Assembly: GCA_021613535.1 (NCBI GenBank)
Contig: CP075492.1
Coordinates: forward strand, 7,936,001-8,000,000
Length of the DNA stretch: 64,000 bases
Reading direction: 5' to 3'
Source of the DNA: Adineta vaga
Taxonomy: Eukaryota; Rotifera
Positions 10,897 to 27,873 of the stretch are shown here, piece after piece. Each line of letters opens with the position of its first letter. Within the stretch, counting starts at the first letter, position 1. The position numbers were made by a program, and so were the translations under genes. The notes beneath the pieces are model-generated. The model did no database searches. It saw only the letters and a list, made by a program, of their open reading frames with translations, and was not told where the DNA came from.

Positions 10897-13267
10897 TGAG
10901 CAAGATTATTGACTTACGTTTTGCTTTCAATCTACAAAGTAGAATATACAATTAGACCTTCATTTATTGTTGATTTCGTTGTGCGAAACACATAGTATAT
11001 AAGACAATGATATGTATACTTATAAACAAAATTTAAGTATTCGAAGTTTTAACGTGTGAGAATGTAATCAAACAGTATCATTATACAATGATGATGATGT
11101 GCTTTAAATATCTATTCAAGAGTAATAGTATAGTTACACAAAATTATTTCTTCCATTATTAAGCAAAAGGAAGAATAATTTGTGCACGAATTAGCATTAT
11201 CCAAGAAAAGCAATATCGAAAAATCGTCTTTTTCATCTTGATGTTCGACCCATTCCGAGACTTCGAGATGATGTAATTCTATTGTTTAAAGATCCTAAGT
11301 GATTTGTAACTTAAATATAGCAGACGATTGAAAAATAATTAGCAAGGTCATATCTATCATTGCTGTTCGAGCATATCACTTCACACTTCAGTAGAGACTA
11401 TAGAGTAGATATTTAACTATTTCGACATTTTTATCTTTTACTTGCCAAAAACCAATAACATTCAAGCCATACGTATTTATTTCATATTGAAATTTGAAAA
11501 AAGAACTAAGACAAAAATATTTATTGTTTTAAAACAAATTTTTCCAATTGTAATATGAATTGGATAAATAAATAAATGCGTAAAAGTTTTTCATTTTAAC
11601 AGTTGATACATCCAGTAAATTGATGAAAAAATATAATTATAATATCGACTAGATGGCGATAGTGTCTAACACTCGTCTGACGTGCAACGGAGATTTTCGG
11701 AATGCTTTAACCATTTTAACTCTATAAAAAACATACAAATAAGAGTATTATAAACTTAACCGGATACATCTTTATTAGAACAAAAAATATTAATGACCAT
11801 AAATGTCGATAGGAAATCATGAATGAGAAACAAAAATGTTTAGCAATGATCTGTATTGACGTGTGTGAAAGATATTGAAATGGATTAAAATGTGTCATTC
11901 TAAATGAGAGAAAAAAGTTTGATATTAGTATACATTAAACGTGAAAGCACATATTACAAGATGGTATAGTAGTAATCGTGGTAATTGTACTAGTAAAGTT
12001 GTTGATTGTTTCAATAGTGGACGAGATGGACCCGTGGCAGTATACTCGTATTATTACTTGTTGTAGAGCTAGTTCTAATAGTTTCAGTGCTTGCACTTGA
12101 TTTAGTAGTTAGTTCTGATTCAGATAGAATAAAATTCTATTTTTAATACAAAGGTAATCAATTGACTACAATATTTCAAACTTTATCTAATCAAATCAGG
12201 TGAAATGATCTTACAAAACATTTAGTACTGTATTAAAAGTTTTTCATCAAATACATACGGTAAAATCCATATTACAACAGAAATCGTTGTAGAAGTTTCT
12301 GTAAAAAAAATTGTGATTTAAATAACGATATACGAAATGAAAAAAAATCGATTTGTAGACATATCTTATCAGTTGATAGTCAACAATAGATGTCACTTAT
12401 TTCGTGATCATTTTATTTTTCGATCTCAAATTGGAACATAAAAGTTTCCTAAGAATGATTATTTTTAGAAAAAAAAACATCATATCTACATTGATTATTA
12501 TTCTAAATAAGATTAGCTACATATTCCGGTTTCTTCTTTAGTAGTAATTCATTTACATAGTATACCAAGGAGGTAAGGGAAAGATGTTTTTCTTTCTTTT
12601 TTTTCACTAAATCAAATAGTTTATATGTCAACCTCGTTCTTATTATTTACCAAAAATCGATTTCTTTCATATACCTCGAAATTTCGATCGAACGACGCAA
12701 TTCGATTAGATAAAAATAACTATGATAGTACTTCAAGTATAAGTTATAACAATATTCTTTCGTCTGAATCTATAGAATATAGATTAATTTTCGAGATATA
12801 TCATTCGTATAAATACATATGAGAACTAGAGTATTTTTATCTATAAGAAAAAAAATATGTACTTTGTTTACAACATGATCTTATTTGATTATACGACTTT
12901 GTTTTAGAAAATAGTCACCTGGAAATTTTAAGGACATACTTTATTTATGCATGATATCATTGTATTTTTCTTATTATAAACAGAAGTGAGTTTCGTTTCT
13001 TTTTTTTCTCTCTTTCTTTTTTCGTTCTTTCTATCAACAACGGTTTCATCGTCAGTTTATTTTCATTTCTATCGCTTTTTAGTACTCTATAAAGGGTAAA
13101 TCAAGAAGAAAAACAAAAAGACAGACCCTCTTCTTTGTCGTTTTTCTTCGTCACGATTTTTGTCCTGGTTTTCTAGATAATTAATCTTTGAACTACTTTT
13201 CATTTCTTCATTCGAGTAAGAAACTTTCGACTTAGATCAAATCAATGTAAATCATTTGCGTTTTAGA
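10897..13267. other. Long intergenic region, no gene recognised
   Basis: About 2.4 kb of AT-rich DNA on which I cannot support a gene. A short Ser/Thr-rich minus-strand ORF is at about 12011-12142, and a 65-codon plus-strand ORF near 12625 shows no family features. The last about 250 bp before aldolase are strongly pyrimidine-rich and probably include its promoter and 5' UTR; TTTTAG ends at 13266, one base before the ATG. Confidence 0.55.
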
Positions 13268-14715
13268 ATGCCTCAATATTTATCTTCCGATAAAGAAAAA
13301 GAGTTGATGGAAACAGCTCAACAACTCATGGCTAAAGGCAAGGGTTTATTAGCAGCTGATGAATCAACTGGTAATAGGAAATAAAATCGTAATGAAACAT
13401 CTTTCTGTTTTGTTTTTCTTCTTCTATTCATTAGGTTCCATTGGTAAACGTTTACAACCCATCGGTCTTGAAAATAATGAAGAAAATCGTCGTCTCTATC
13501 GACAAATGCTGTTTACTGGTTCAAAAGATTTAGCTAATTCTATTTCTGGTGTAATCTTTTTTCATGAAACCTTCTATCAAGAAGATGATAATGGCAAACC
13601 ATTTCGACAAACCTTAAAAGAAAAAGGTATCATTCCAGGCATTAAAGTTGATAAAGGTCTTGTATTGTTGGCTGGTACTGATGGAGAAAATACAACACAA
13701 GGTCTTGATGGTCTTGGTGAACGTTGTGCGCAATATTATAAAGATGGTGCTCGTTTCGCTAAATGGCGTATGTAGTCTATTGAAACAAAGTGATTTGTTT
13801 TTTTGTGAACTTGAAATAATGAATTTATTTTCTTATAGGTTGTGCATTGAAAATTGGTGATGGTTTACCATCTGAATTAGGTATTCGAGAAACAGCCAAT
13901 GTTTTAGCACGTTATGCATCAATTTGTCAACAAGTAAGATAGAAAAAACTGGATGAATTCAGAATAGATAAATTTATATTTTTCTTTTCATCTATATTTA
14001 GAATGGTTTGGTACCTATTGTTGAACCAGAAGTAAATTTCATGATTTTCAATAGATTATTTCAATTCATTTTCTTTGATTTAGATATTACCAGAAGGTGA
14101 TCATGATTTAGAAACATGCCAACTTGTTACAGAAAAAGTATTAGCTCAAACATATAAATCTCTTAGTGAACATCATGTTTTCTTGGAAGGAACTTTACTT
14201 AAACCAAACATGGTTACTTCTGGTTTGTTTTGATTTTCTCATTGATACCGACAAAAACCAATTCTTTTCATACATAGGTTTTGATTGTAAGAAAAAAGCA
14301 ACACCAGAAGAGGTAGCACGTGCAACAGTCACAGCTTTACAAAGAACAGTACCCGTTGCCGTTCCAGGCATTTGCTTTCTTTCCGGTGGTCAATCAGAAG
14401 AAGAAGCATCTATTAATTTAAATGCAATTAATCAATATCCAGGCAAAAAACCATGGGCATTAACATTTAGTTATGGACGCGCTCTTCAAGCTAGTGTTCT
14501 CACTACATGGGCTGGCAAAGCAGAAAATAACTCAAGTGCACAAGAGCAACTTCTTAAACGTGCCCAAGTACGATGATAAATAAAGAGTTTGTTATTGTTT
14601 TTCATCTCTATTTGTACTATAGGCTAATGGTGCTGCAGCTAAAGGTGAATACAAAGGTGGTGTTAGTGGGTCAGCTGGTAAAGAATCATTATTCGAAGCT
14701 AATCGAAATTATTAA
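13268..14715 (+). CDS. ALDO: Fructose-bisphosphate aldolase, class I
   Basis: Glycolytic and gluconeogenic cleavage of fructose-1,6-bisphosphate; cytosolic. Seven exons (13268-13370, 13435-13767, 13839-13933, 14002-14031, 14084-14222, 14278-14567, 14623-14715) give 360 residues, the normal animal length. Landmarks: [54 protein letters not shown], the Schiff-base Lys in [22 protein letters not shown], and a C-terminal Tyr (EANRNY), the residue important for fructose-1,6-bisphosphate activity in this family. Exon 4 is only 30 nt. Strong codon conservation suggests a highly expressed gene. It converges on the M13 gene. Confidence 0.97.
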
Positions 14716-15210
14716 GATTGATTTATTTTAATAACTGAAACATATATTATCCATAGATATATATATAAGTTTTCTTTTTGATTATCTTTTCAACTAGATT
14801 TATGATTTTTCAATAGAAAAAAACATTGGTTAATATTAAGTTTATTGTTTAGTTTTTGTTTTCTTGTGATTTTTATATTGTATTTGTTTTTGCTGGTGCA
14901 AACATCTGATTTGTGAAAAGGGTTATTTTGTCCGTGGAAATATATTAAAAGAAAAACAAAATCAAATATATTGTGAATTAACATGCGATATTATTTCAAG
15001 TATTCCTATATGAAGTATAGGTACATTACTTTGAATTAAATACGAGATTTCTAAGTGTATATTAAACATGTTGAAGTTATTTTTGGTCTTGAATATAACT
15101 ATTCTTGTAGATCGATTAAGGATGTTTTAATACTTAACAGTAGTTTGAAAAGTAAAGCGTCTAATTACTAGTATGAATTTACTTATTAAAAAAACATATA
15201 AAAAATTCAA
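14716..15210. other. Convergent intergenic spacer
   Basis: AT-rich 3' flanks of aldolase (+) and the M13 gene (-). No exon recognised; polyadenylation signals for both genes are expected here. Confidence 0.5.
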
Positions 15211-18200
15211 TTAGTCAAAACATTGTTGTTGTCTTACAGGACATTTAAATGCTTGCGTAAATTCTGGCATATGATAAAGAGCAGCATTTAATGCTATTCT
15301 TTCATCGTAAATACCCAATTGCGTTCGTACTAATTGTAATAGGTCTTGTCTTTGATAACATTGTGTTTGAGCATAAGCAAGAAAGAATGTTTGTTCAGAT
15401 GTATAGTTTGTGCCTGGTATTTTCATTGGCTTCATCGAATCTATTTTCATTAGAGCACTGTGAGCAAAACGAAGTGCACCGATATGTCGAAGAGTAGTGG
15501 GAGAAAATGGTTCACCAGCTAATCGAACTTGAATTTGAGCACCATTTATATTATAACTAACAGATTTCACATCATTTACATAATAATCTGTTATGCAATT
15601 ACGACTTTTATTATAGGCATCGATGGTAGGTGCTGCCCACCAATCATATCGTGTTCCATTTGCTAAATGTGCACGACCTAGAATTTATTGGCAATTATTT
15701 CACAATAACGATTGGTAGATTTACTTACCTTCGGGACCATCAATACTAGCGAAAAGCTTTTGAGCTAGAAGAACACCTATTGATCCAATATTTACAGACC
15801 TAAAAGAACGAAAATTACTTTTTATAAAACGAAACAGAAAGGATCTGTGCAGATGTATACAATGGCCATTGTGAACTAACAAGTGGTTCATGTAATCCAC
15901 TAGCAATAACAAAAAGTTGATTGAAAACAGCAATATAATCAAACAATCGACTTGGTCGTGATTCAAATAAATCCCAATGATCCAGTACCATTGGATTTTC
16001 TAATGAAGCTGATAAACTCCATCGATGAAAACGTTGATAATTAATGGCATTTAAGAAATGGGATTCATCCGTAACAGGAAACTAAAAAATTTCATTTATC
16101 ACACTATTTCTAAGAAAAAAAAAATAAGGAACTTCATTTCACCGACTTGTTCATAATATTTGTTTAACGATTCATCATCAGATGCAATTTTCGCATAACC
16201 AATTGCTGCAGTCAATGCATTGACTTTTTCTTTTGCAACATTTTTTGTTACTTCATCTGGCATCCATGTTGCACGATTGTTAACATAGTCTTTGAATCCA
16301 TCTTTTAATGCATTAAAAATAGTTTCTACCTAATAACAAATCAAAAGTTTATTTTGTATTTAAATAGAAGAAAGCGTTTTACAGTGGCTACGGCACTGCC
16401 CGATCGAGTAGAATTCATTGTGTATAAACGTTGAATAGCTAGTGGAAATCGACGAATAATTTCACGTGTACAATAAGCTTCATTTGTTGTATGAAGTGTA
16501 TAACCAAAGTAAGCTGCAAGATATGTTCGATGTGCATGAATATAATCATATGCTAGGTCATCTATATAAGTCCAGAGAAGACGCCAACGTAAATAATTAT
16601 GTATCATTCGTGAAACTAATGGGCTAAATTAAAAGAATTCTTAGAAATTGAAAAAAAAACAAAAGAGAGGAAATCGTTGTACTCATTATTCTGGGTGAAA
16701 TATTGAAACGCTTCCATAAAATAAAATCTGTTGGTTACATAAACAGGTGTTAAAATTGAAATAGCATCTGGATTGGATAATTCATGTCCCATCAATGCCT
16801 TGAAATCAAACTACGAGGAAAATAACATAGTTCATTCGTTATTTCATAGCATTTATATTTACTTGAAATTCATCTGACATATCCTTTAAATTAGTTATGT
16901 AAGGTTTACTATTCGTAGGATTACGCTGAAGAATCTAAAAGGAATAGAATAGAATAGATTATTCCATTGGTGTCAATAATATTGATAGACATACTTCAGC
17001 AAGTTTGTACTCAACAGTCAATACATCAGTGGCAATAGTAAGTGTTCGATCGCTGAGATTTTCATCTTTAATACCTGATCACGAGCAAGTAAACCTAATA
17101 CTTCAAGCATATAAAATTGATAAGCTGCACGACGCTAGAACAATAAGAATTATTAAAATATTTTCTAATAATAACTTCATAGTGAGATATTTTTTATGTG
17201 TCTTACAAAACGAACGAAGATATTTTAGATGTCAGAGAAAAGTATGTTTAAGAATTTGCATTGAATTAACTTACCGATTCCGACACACTGTTATTTCCGA
17301 GATAATCATTGATTTCCATTGATAGACCAGCTGGATAGAACTAAAATAAAATAGATTCTAACAAATTGAAAATTTTTATTACGAATTTTCGTACTTCAAG
17401 TCGTTTAATACTTGAATCCGTTTCATCGAATCTTGTACGTATACCAAAAATAGTTCCAGCACCTAATGAAAATCATTTCATATATAATCTCGTTTATCTC
17501 ATATCTCATCACTTACCAAAATCTCCATGAATATGTGAGAGTTGTGTATACAGTGTTTGATTTTTTAGTAGAAATTTTTGACTAGCATTCGGTGCACTAT
17601 TATCTAATAGAAACCATCCATTGATAGTGTCTTCATTTTGTATAAGTCCGATCATATATTTCGGACTATCTGGTAAACGTGCATAATCATCAAGACATTC
17701 AGAATAATAAGTCTAGATAACAAAAGAAGACATTTGTTTTCTTCACTGAAAAAAGAAAAATCAATTCAACAAACTTTCAGTTTATATTCCCAATGTTGAT
17801 CATCTTTTTGGATAATTGGTGAATTCAGAAGACGTTCAATTTCTATATCACGTCGATCAAGTATATCACCAAGAATCGTTCGTTCTACTTCATAGGATTC
17901 AATAGGATGTGTTTGTTGCCAACCACCACATGCATACGTATAAAAATCTGAACATATATTTGATACTAATGAACTATCTAGAGATCGTAATTGATATGTT
18001 GCTGCTGATATACATCCTTGTGTAAGACACACTTCCGTTTTAATCGTACTTGGATTTGTATTATCATTTGATTTATTTTTGTGTCCTTGTACAATCGCAG
18101 TTACAAGTAATGAAAATGAAAGTAAACCAAGAAATACATAGGCAATAATATAAAGATGTGTGCGAGTCAAACGATTAAAAAATCCACCAGTTGTCCGATT

Positions 18201-18236
18201 AGATGTCTGTCGAGTATTTGTTTCTATATTCTCCAT
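15211..18236 (-). pseudogene. M13 (neprilysin-family) metallopeptidase gene, zinc motif lost and frameshifted
   Basis: Type II membrane protein of the neprilysin/ECE family, about 771 codons. Minus-strand exons: 17775-18236, 17517-17712, 17395-17462, 17275-17340, 16995-17134, 16863-16934, 16683-16810, 16383-16623, 16147-16329, 15861-16081, 15729-15799 and 15211-15677. The N-terminus has a cytoplasmic tail, one membrane helix ([20 protein letters not shown]), then the M13_N lobe starting CSDFYTYACGGW. In the catalytic lobe, NIGSIGV is followed by LLAQKLFAS, so the HExxH zinc motif reads QKxxA. GENIAD reads GEPFSP, and the NAxY substrate motif is absent. The family's CxxW end is replaced by CPVRQQQCFD. 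The 140-nt exon at 16995-17134 changes frame at about 17074-17076: one base is missing relative to flanking phases. It may be a secreted-domain pseudoenzyme with a sequencing error, or a decaying gene. Confidence 0.8.
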
Positions 18237-18639
18237 GAATTATTCTTTTTTGACGATGAGTGTCTCTTCTTTTTATTTCAAACAACTGAATAATATATCT
18301 ATTCTACTTGTGTGAAGTTAAAAGATAACAAGATAATGCTATATAAATATACTTTAACTACCGAAATTGCAGTATTTCTTTGCCTTCTTTCTCACTCTCT
18401 GACTTATTCACAAGGTAGATAACAAAAAAAACGAAAGAAATCTTCTCACATGTGAACGTTTTTATTCGTGTCTTTATCAAATATCTTCTAGAAAAATCGA
18501 TGTCTGATTTCCTTGAATATTTGTTTTCCTAAGAGAAATTTTTATTTGAACAACAACAACAACAAGAATATTGTCAGATAGACGCACACAAATACAGATG
18601 AAAAAAAATCTATTTGACAGTCATTTGATATTTGTTCGT
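18237..18639. other. Spacer between M13 gene and EFTUD2
   Basis: Both flanking genes are on the minus strand, so this contains the M13 upstream region and the EFTUD2 3' end. An ACA/ACAAC-rich stretch lies near 18550-18565. Nothing else recognised. Confidence 0.5.
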
Positions 18640-22754
<4,115 letters not shown>

Positions 22755-24388
22755 ATTAAAAGAATAAACAACTACGTTCAATCTAGAACAACAACAATAA
22801 ACGAAGGTCAAACGATTGCTAATCGCTATTTAAACAATCTAGAAAATAAAGATCATCGATTGAACTTTTGAGTATTTGATTAAATAGTTTGTTCAATCTA
22901 GTGCCTTTCTGTTGAATAGAAGATTAGACTAGTACAAAAACGAATTGTCTTAAGTTTATTTCATTAGTATTCAATTTCAATAGACGTTCTTGTCACTATC
23001 GAATAAATAGAAATCAAATCTTCTTTCTTCTCTCTGTCTATGAATCATTAAAAAAAAGAATTTCAATATTTTGTTTGATCATAAAGAAAGGGGGGGGGGA
23101 GACAACTTGAAAGTTATCTTGTTGCAGAAAATGTAATGAAGAATACAAGGCGAAAGAAGAAATTTGATATAAATGATTATGCAAGAATAACAACAAGCAT
23201 TTAATCCCAACAACGACTCGTCGACGACAACAGAACATTCAGTTATGATTGCATCATACAATATTTCTTCTTCTCTCTTTTTTTTAACAGCTAGTTCAAT
23301 GTCTGAATGAAGAAATATATTTGATCAATTGTAAGTAGTCAATTTCAAACGAAGTTCAAGTGAAGAAGAAGAAGAAGAGGAGAAGGAAGAAATACTCTGT
23401 AAGTGAAACCATGTTTGTTCACATTCATCTTTTTTTTCTTTTTCATTTACAGAACAACAGAAGAAATCATCAAAAATTAACAACAAATAGAATTCTGTCG
23501 GAATAATCACGATAATCATTGAATATAGAATTGTGATTATCATCAACCTTCAGGATACTTCATTTTTCTCTTCATCTTCTTCTTCTTCTTCTTCTTTTCT
23601 CTCATTGACATCACTTTGCTCTGTCTCTTTCGCTTCATATTTAATCTATATATACACACACACACATTTATTCTCGTATATGTACACCACTCCCCGATAA
23701 TTTGTTGTATCGTCTATGCATATATCTAGCACCACTGTCGTCGAAATATAATGTATGCATTTCAACTCGGATGGACATGTACATAGAAGAGTGAAGGAGA
23801 ATATTTATATTTATATATAAATCTGAAGGAAAAAACGTTTCATATATACATATATAAACATAAATATCAAAGAACTTTCTTCTCAAAGTAAGGAATAGTT
23901 ATAGGTTTATTACTACTATCACTTCTATACTTCACAGCAGGAGTCGATTTGAAAAGAAAAGGAGAATTTTACACATAAATGTTCGATAAAATGTCCCTCA
24001 ATTGAAGGCGCGTCATTTGATGACATTTGATCTTCAAAAAAAAAATCAGATTAAACTCGAGATATTAAATAAATTTGTCCGTGTCGTTCGTCATTTGTAT
24101 TTCATAGTCTATGAATAACGTATCGTCATGAAATGAGCTCGAAAACAGGATAACAAAACAAAGTTACCCTTTAAAAAAATGAAGACCACCCCCTAACATA
24201 AATAATTCCATGTTTTTCTCATTTACATAGATTAAATGTATCACACAATTTTTCATTTTCTAGTCAGTTTTTAGCAAAAGAAAAACAATTGTTCATTGAA
24301 AAAATCAACATCCTAACAGGTAAGTGACAGTTCTTGAGTAAACATCGACAATTTCTTATTGTTTTTTTCCTTCGATAGTTCATTCAAC
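22755..24388. repeat. Intergenic region with simple repeats and a ten-G run
   Basis: About 1.6 kb between divergent genes EFTUD2 (-) and the intermediate filament gene (+). A run of ten G lies at 23090-23099, GAA/CTT-rich stretches near 23357-23385 and 23570-23595, and a TA/CA run near 23645-23665. A GT donor near 24319 and an AG acceptor at 24379 frame a likely 5'-UTR intron just before the filament gene's ATG. No coding exon seen. Confidence 0.55.
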
Positions 24389-26261
24389 ATGTATCGAACA
24401 GTTGAAGAAGATTTACAAATAACAAAGAACTCACAACGAAATGATAATCAACTACCATTTTATTTATCACATGATAATCATCAACAAATAAAAGCCGCTC
24501 TCTATTATGAAACAGATCCTTCATTAACATCGAGTAGACCATCTTCTCCTTTGGCTATACTTTTAAATAACAATCATGAACATGTTAAAAGTGTCGATCA
24601 TTCTTCTACTACTATTAACCGATACAATGCCAGTGGCACCATCAACATCGTCTACTTGTAAAACTTCAACGAATATCACTTCACGTTCATCGCGTATTCG
24701 TTCGAGTACCATTTATATCGATGAAATTCATACAACTCAAAAAGAAGGTGAAAAACGTGAATTAGATACATTGAATGATCGTTTTGGTAATTATTTGGAT
24801 AAGATAAAACAACTTGCAAATATTAATACAAATCTTCGTCAACAAGTTGATCAAGCTTATAGAAAATATATTGGACATACTGAAGAAGAACAAGAATGTA
24901 ATCGAAAGAATTCTGTAAAAAAATATCAACATCCATGTGAAATTCAATTGAATCGTTTACGTAAACAAATCAATGAAGAAGTACGTGCACAAACGGTCCT
25001 ACAAATTCGTATACAACGAGCCGATTTTGATAGTAAATTTTATCAAAATAATATTAAATTATTAACAACACATGATCAAAAACAATCGGAACAAATCCGA
25101 CAAATGCGACAACAATTAGATGTTAATATACAAGAATTGGAACACCTCAAACGACAATATGAAAGACAAGAAAAAGATTTAAATGTAAGATAAAAGAAAT
25201 AGATATATGTTCTATATTTTGTTTTTAGACTTACAAATCTCAATATTCTGAATATATGGAAAAATTAATGAAATTTTCCAAAGAATACGATATGATTGCT
25301 TATGAACGAATGGAAAATGAAAATACTCTTTGTACACTTCGAGAACAGTTTTCATTCGAACAGGAATTTTATCGACGATGCCAAGAAGAATTTGAATATT
25401 TAGAAAAGATTCAATATGATTTTAATAAACACTTCAATCAAACAGAATTTCAACACATTGTTGAACAAATTCGGTTTGTTTATTTGTTGTCTTTCGTTTG
25501 ATTTATCTATTTATTGATTTGTTTGATTATTTAGTCAAGATTATCAAGAATTTAATCGAATACGTTTAAGTGAATTAGAGAAATTATATCATATCAAATT
25601 AGATACAATTCGAAATGAATTCATTAAACGTCAAGAACAACAAGAAATTGTTAAGCCTCAAGAAATTCATTTAACTTTAGAATCAACAAAGAAAGAATAT
25701 CAAACATTAACTGAACAGAATCGATTACTTAAAGATAAATTAGGTAAATATCAATGAGATTTGATATTCAATAAAGTTTTCTTTTCTCATCTAGAACAAC
25801 TTCAACATGATTTACATCATATTACTGAACAAAACCATCAACGATATGAATTATCCGATCGAGAATATAAACAATTACAAACAGAAATACCTGAATTAGA
25901 TTCAATTATCGTTCATTTACGTGAAAATGCAGTTAATCTTTGGTCAGAAATCAACACTTATAAATATCTATTAACTAACCTAATTCCATCAACGAATAAG
26001 AAATCTATACCAGCATCACCTGTAGTATCTATTAGTAAACTGGTACCTATCGAAAAACAGACAACGACATCAACAACAACAACAACCACTGAGAAGATTC
26101 GTACACCATCACCACCACCACCACCAAAGCCCATTGTTAGTAAAATAACAACGACAACAACAGTAGCTACAAAAGCGAAATCTTCTTCTCGACAGTATCG
26201 CGATGAAACAACTGGTTTCATCGTACATATCGAAGATGGAATTATTTGGGTGCGAATATAA
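24389..26261 (+). CDS. Intermediate filament protein
   Basis: Cytoskeletal or lamina-type filament. Exons 24389-24590, 24634-25184, 25229-25473, 25535-25743 and 25795-26261 give 557 residues. A Ser/Thr-rich head of about 120 residues precedes the coil 1A motif EKRELDTLNDRFGNYLDKIK, matching the family's LNDR...Y..KV pattern. A rod of about 360 residues follows; that length fits the long coil 1B of protostome and lamin-type filaments rather than short vertebrate cytoplasmic ones. The rod end EINTYKYLL stands for the TYRKLLEGEE block. The tail is short with a Thr/Pro-rich linker and ends GIIWVRI; no lamin Ig fold or CaaX. The first intron is only 43 nt with donor GTGTCG, so the head-rod join is the least certain point. 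Confidence 0.82.
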
Positions 26262-26571
26262 ACATTAGATAAAATATACATATATCTATATGTTTAGAGA
26301 GAGAAAAAAACCTATTCATTTGAATTTAGTATTAGTATGTATGTATGTATATGTGTGCTTGCTTTGTTTTAGTTATATATGAATATTATTTAAACAAAAG
26401 GAAAACATGTTACTTACTTTCTAATGAAGATTGATCAATCGAGATGAATTTTCTGTTAAACGTTTACTTATCTGAAAAAGGAATAGCACATACATATTTC
26501 GTATAGTTAAGATCCGATACACGAAAAAAAACAACAATTGTTCATCTTTATTTCTTTTTACAAAAACAATA
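26262..26571. other. Convergent spacer IF to PQBP1
   Basis: About 310 bp of AT-rich 3' flanks of two converging genes; a short ATGT repeat lies near 26335-26350. Nothing else recognised. Confidence 0.5.
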
Positions 26572-27873
26572 TTATGGATATTTTGATTTCTTCTTTGATC
26601 CTTCAGCATTCATACGAAGGATATCGCCAGGTGAAGGATATGGACGCATTTGAAATAATTCGCCAGTTGCTGTTTCATCGGCACCAGTTTTAGCTTTACC
26701 TTTCAAATCAAGACCAGTTGCCCAAGTACCTCTAGAGCAAAAAGATTAAACGAATCTAAACTGAAATACCACTTACCGTGGAACATCAGAATATGACGAG
26801 GGATCCATCTAAAAGAAAGGACATGTTTGTTTTTGTTTTGTTTTGTTTTTGTAAAGAGAACTTACTGGATCAGCATCATAAGTAAGCATTTTCCCAGCTG
26901 AAAATGAACAAAAATATACGATGAATATAAATACGTGAGATTTACTAACCGATTTTTCGTTTTAATTTTTGTACAGGATTTAAATCTTCTTCATCCGTAT
27001 CAGATCGTTCTCCACCCTAAAATATTAAGTTTTAAGACTAACTTTATTAGTCTTCAAATGACTTACATCCTCTTTGTTTTTCTTCTTCTTTTTCTTTTTC
27101 GATGGTCCAGCTGTTTGTCGTTGCGCTTCAATTGCTTTTTTTTCCATCTCTTTATCTAAAACGAAAACTCAATGAAAAATTCAATATATATAGTCATTTA
27201 TTCTTACGTCTGAGTTTAAGAGCTGATTCAGTAATATGTGATCTTGGATGAGAAGGTGGTAACCATGATACTTCATCAGTTTCTAAATTCCAATAATAAC
27301 ATCGATCAATATTAGCATCTGGCACTTCACGCCAATTGCTTGGTAATGGATATTTTTTCAACATTTTTCGACGTCGTTTTTCTGTGATAGAATCTGGTGT
27401 ATAGTTTTTCAAACCATATCTTCGAAAGGAAAAAGAGAATTAACTTTTTGTAAGAATACGACCGAGTTTTTACCGTTTTTTACAATAATCAACACATGTA
27501 TGATATGGATTCCATTTATTCGGACATTTAATACAGTCTTCAACGTCAATTTGAATATCTGCTGCTGAAAAATTACTTGCCGTGGGCTATAAAGAAAATA
27601 AGTGTGATATGTTAATCTTTGTTTTTGATTGAGAAAATATACTTTTTTCGTTATTGTTGCTGTAGAAGTCGACTGTTGATCATCACGTTCATCATAACTT
27701 TCAGCAAAGACTTCTTCATTGTCATTATCATTTTCTGCACTGGCATCTTTAAAAGAATTTGATAGAAAAATTTTCATGACAAAGAAATACAAACCGATTG
27801 CAGCATTTATATTCGAAGCATTAAGAATACCTCGTTCAATCAAACGTGCCTGAAGTGCAGACGAAAGTGGCAT
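26572..27873 (-). CDS. PQBP1: Polyglutamine-binding protein 1 (WW-domain splicing factor)
   Basis: Nuclear adaptor that links the U5 snRNP and transcription. Nine minus-strand exons (27795-27873, 27643-27746, 27474-27586, 27208-27419, 27067-27155, 26950-27016, 26866-26897, 26777-26808, 26572-26731) give 295 residues. The start [17 protein letters not shown] aligns with the human N-terminus, which decides against the ATG 42 bases upstream. An acidic region follows, then a Cys/His module (CIKCP...YHTCVDYC), then the WW domain (PSNWREVPD...[12 protein letters not shown]). A Lys-rich stretch and the conserved C-terminal U5-15kD-binding tail ([43 protein letters not shown]) end the protein. Head-to-head with TWNK (250 bp apart). 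Confidence 0.93.

Noticed and set aside
12625-12822. 65-codon plus-strand ORF
   Set aside because: Ser/Tyr/Asn-rich translation of AT-rich DNA without splice context or family match.
15211-18236. Active neprilysin/ECE annotation
   Set aside because: Overall similarity is strong, but HExxH, the ENIAD Asp and NAxY are gone and the frame breaks once, so activity cannot be claimed.
25958-26281. 107-codon minus-strand ORF with long Val runs
   Set aside because: Antisense shadow of the Thr-rich filament tail.
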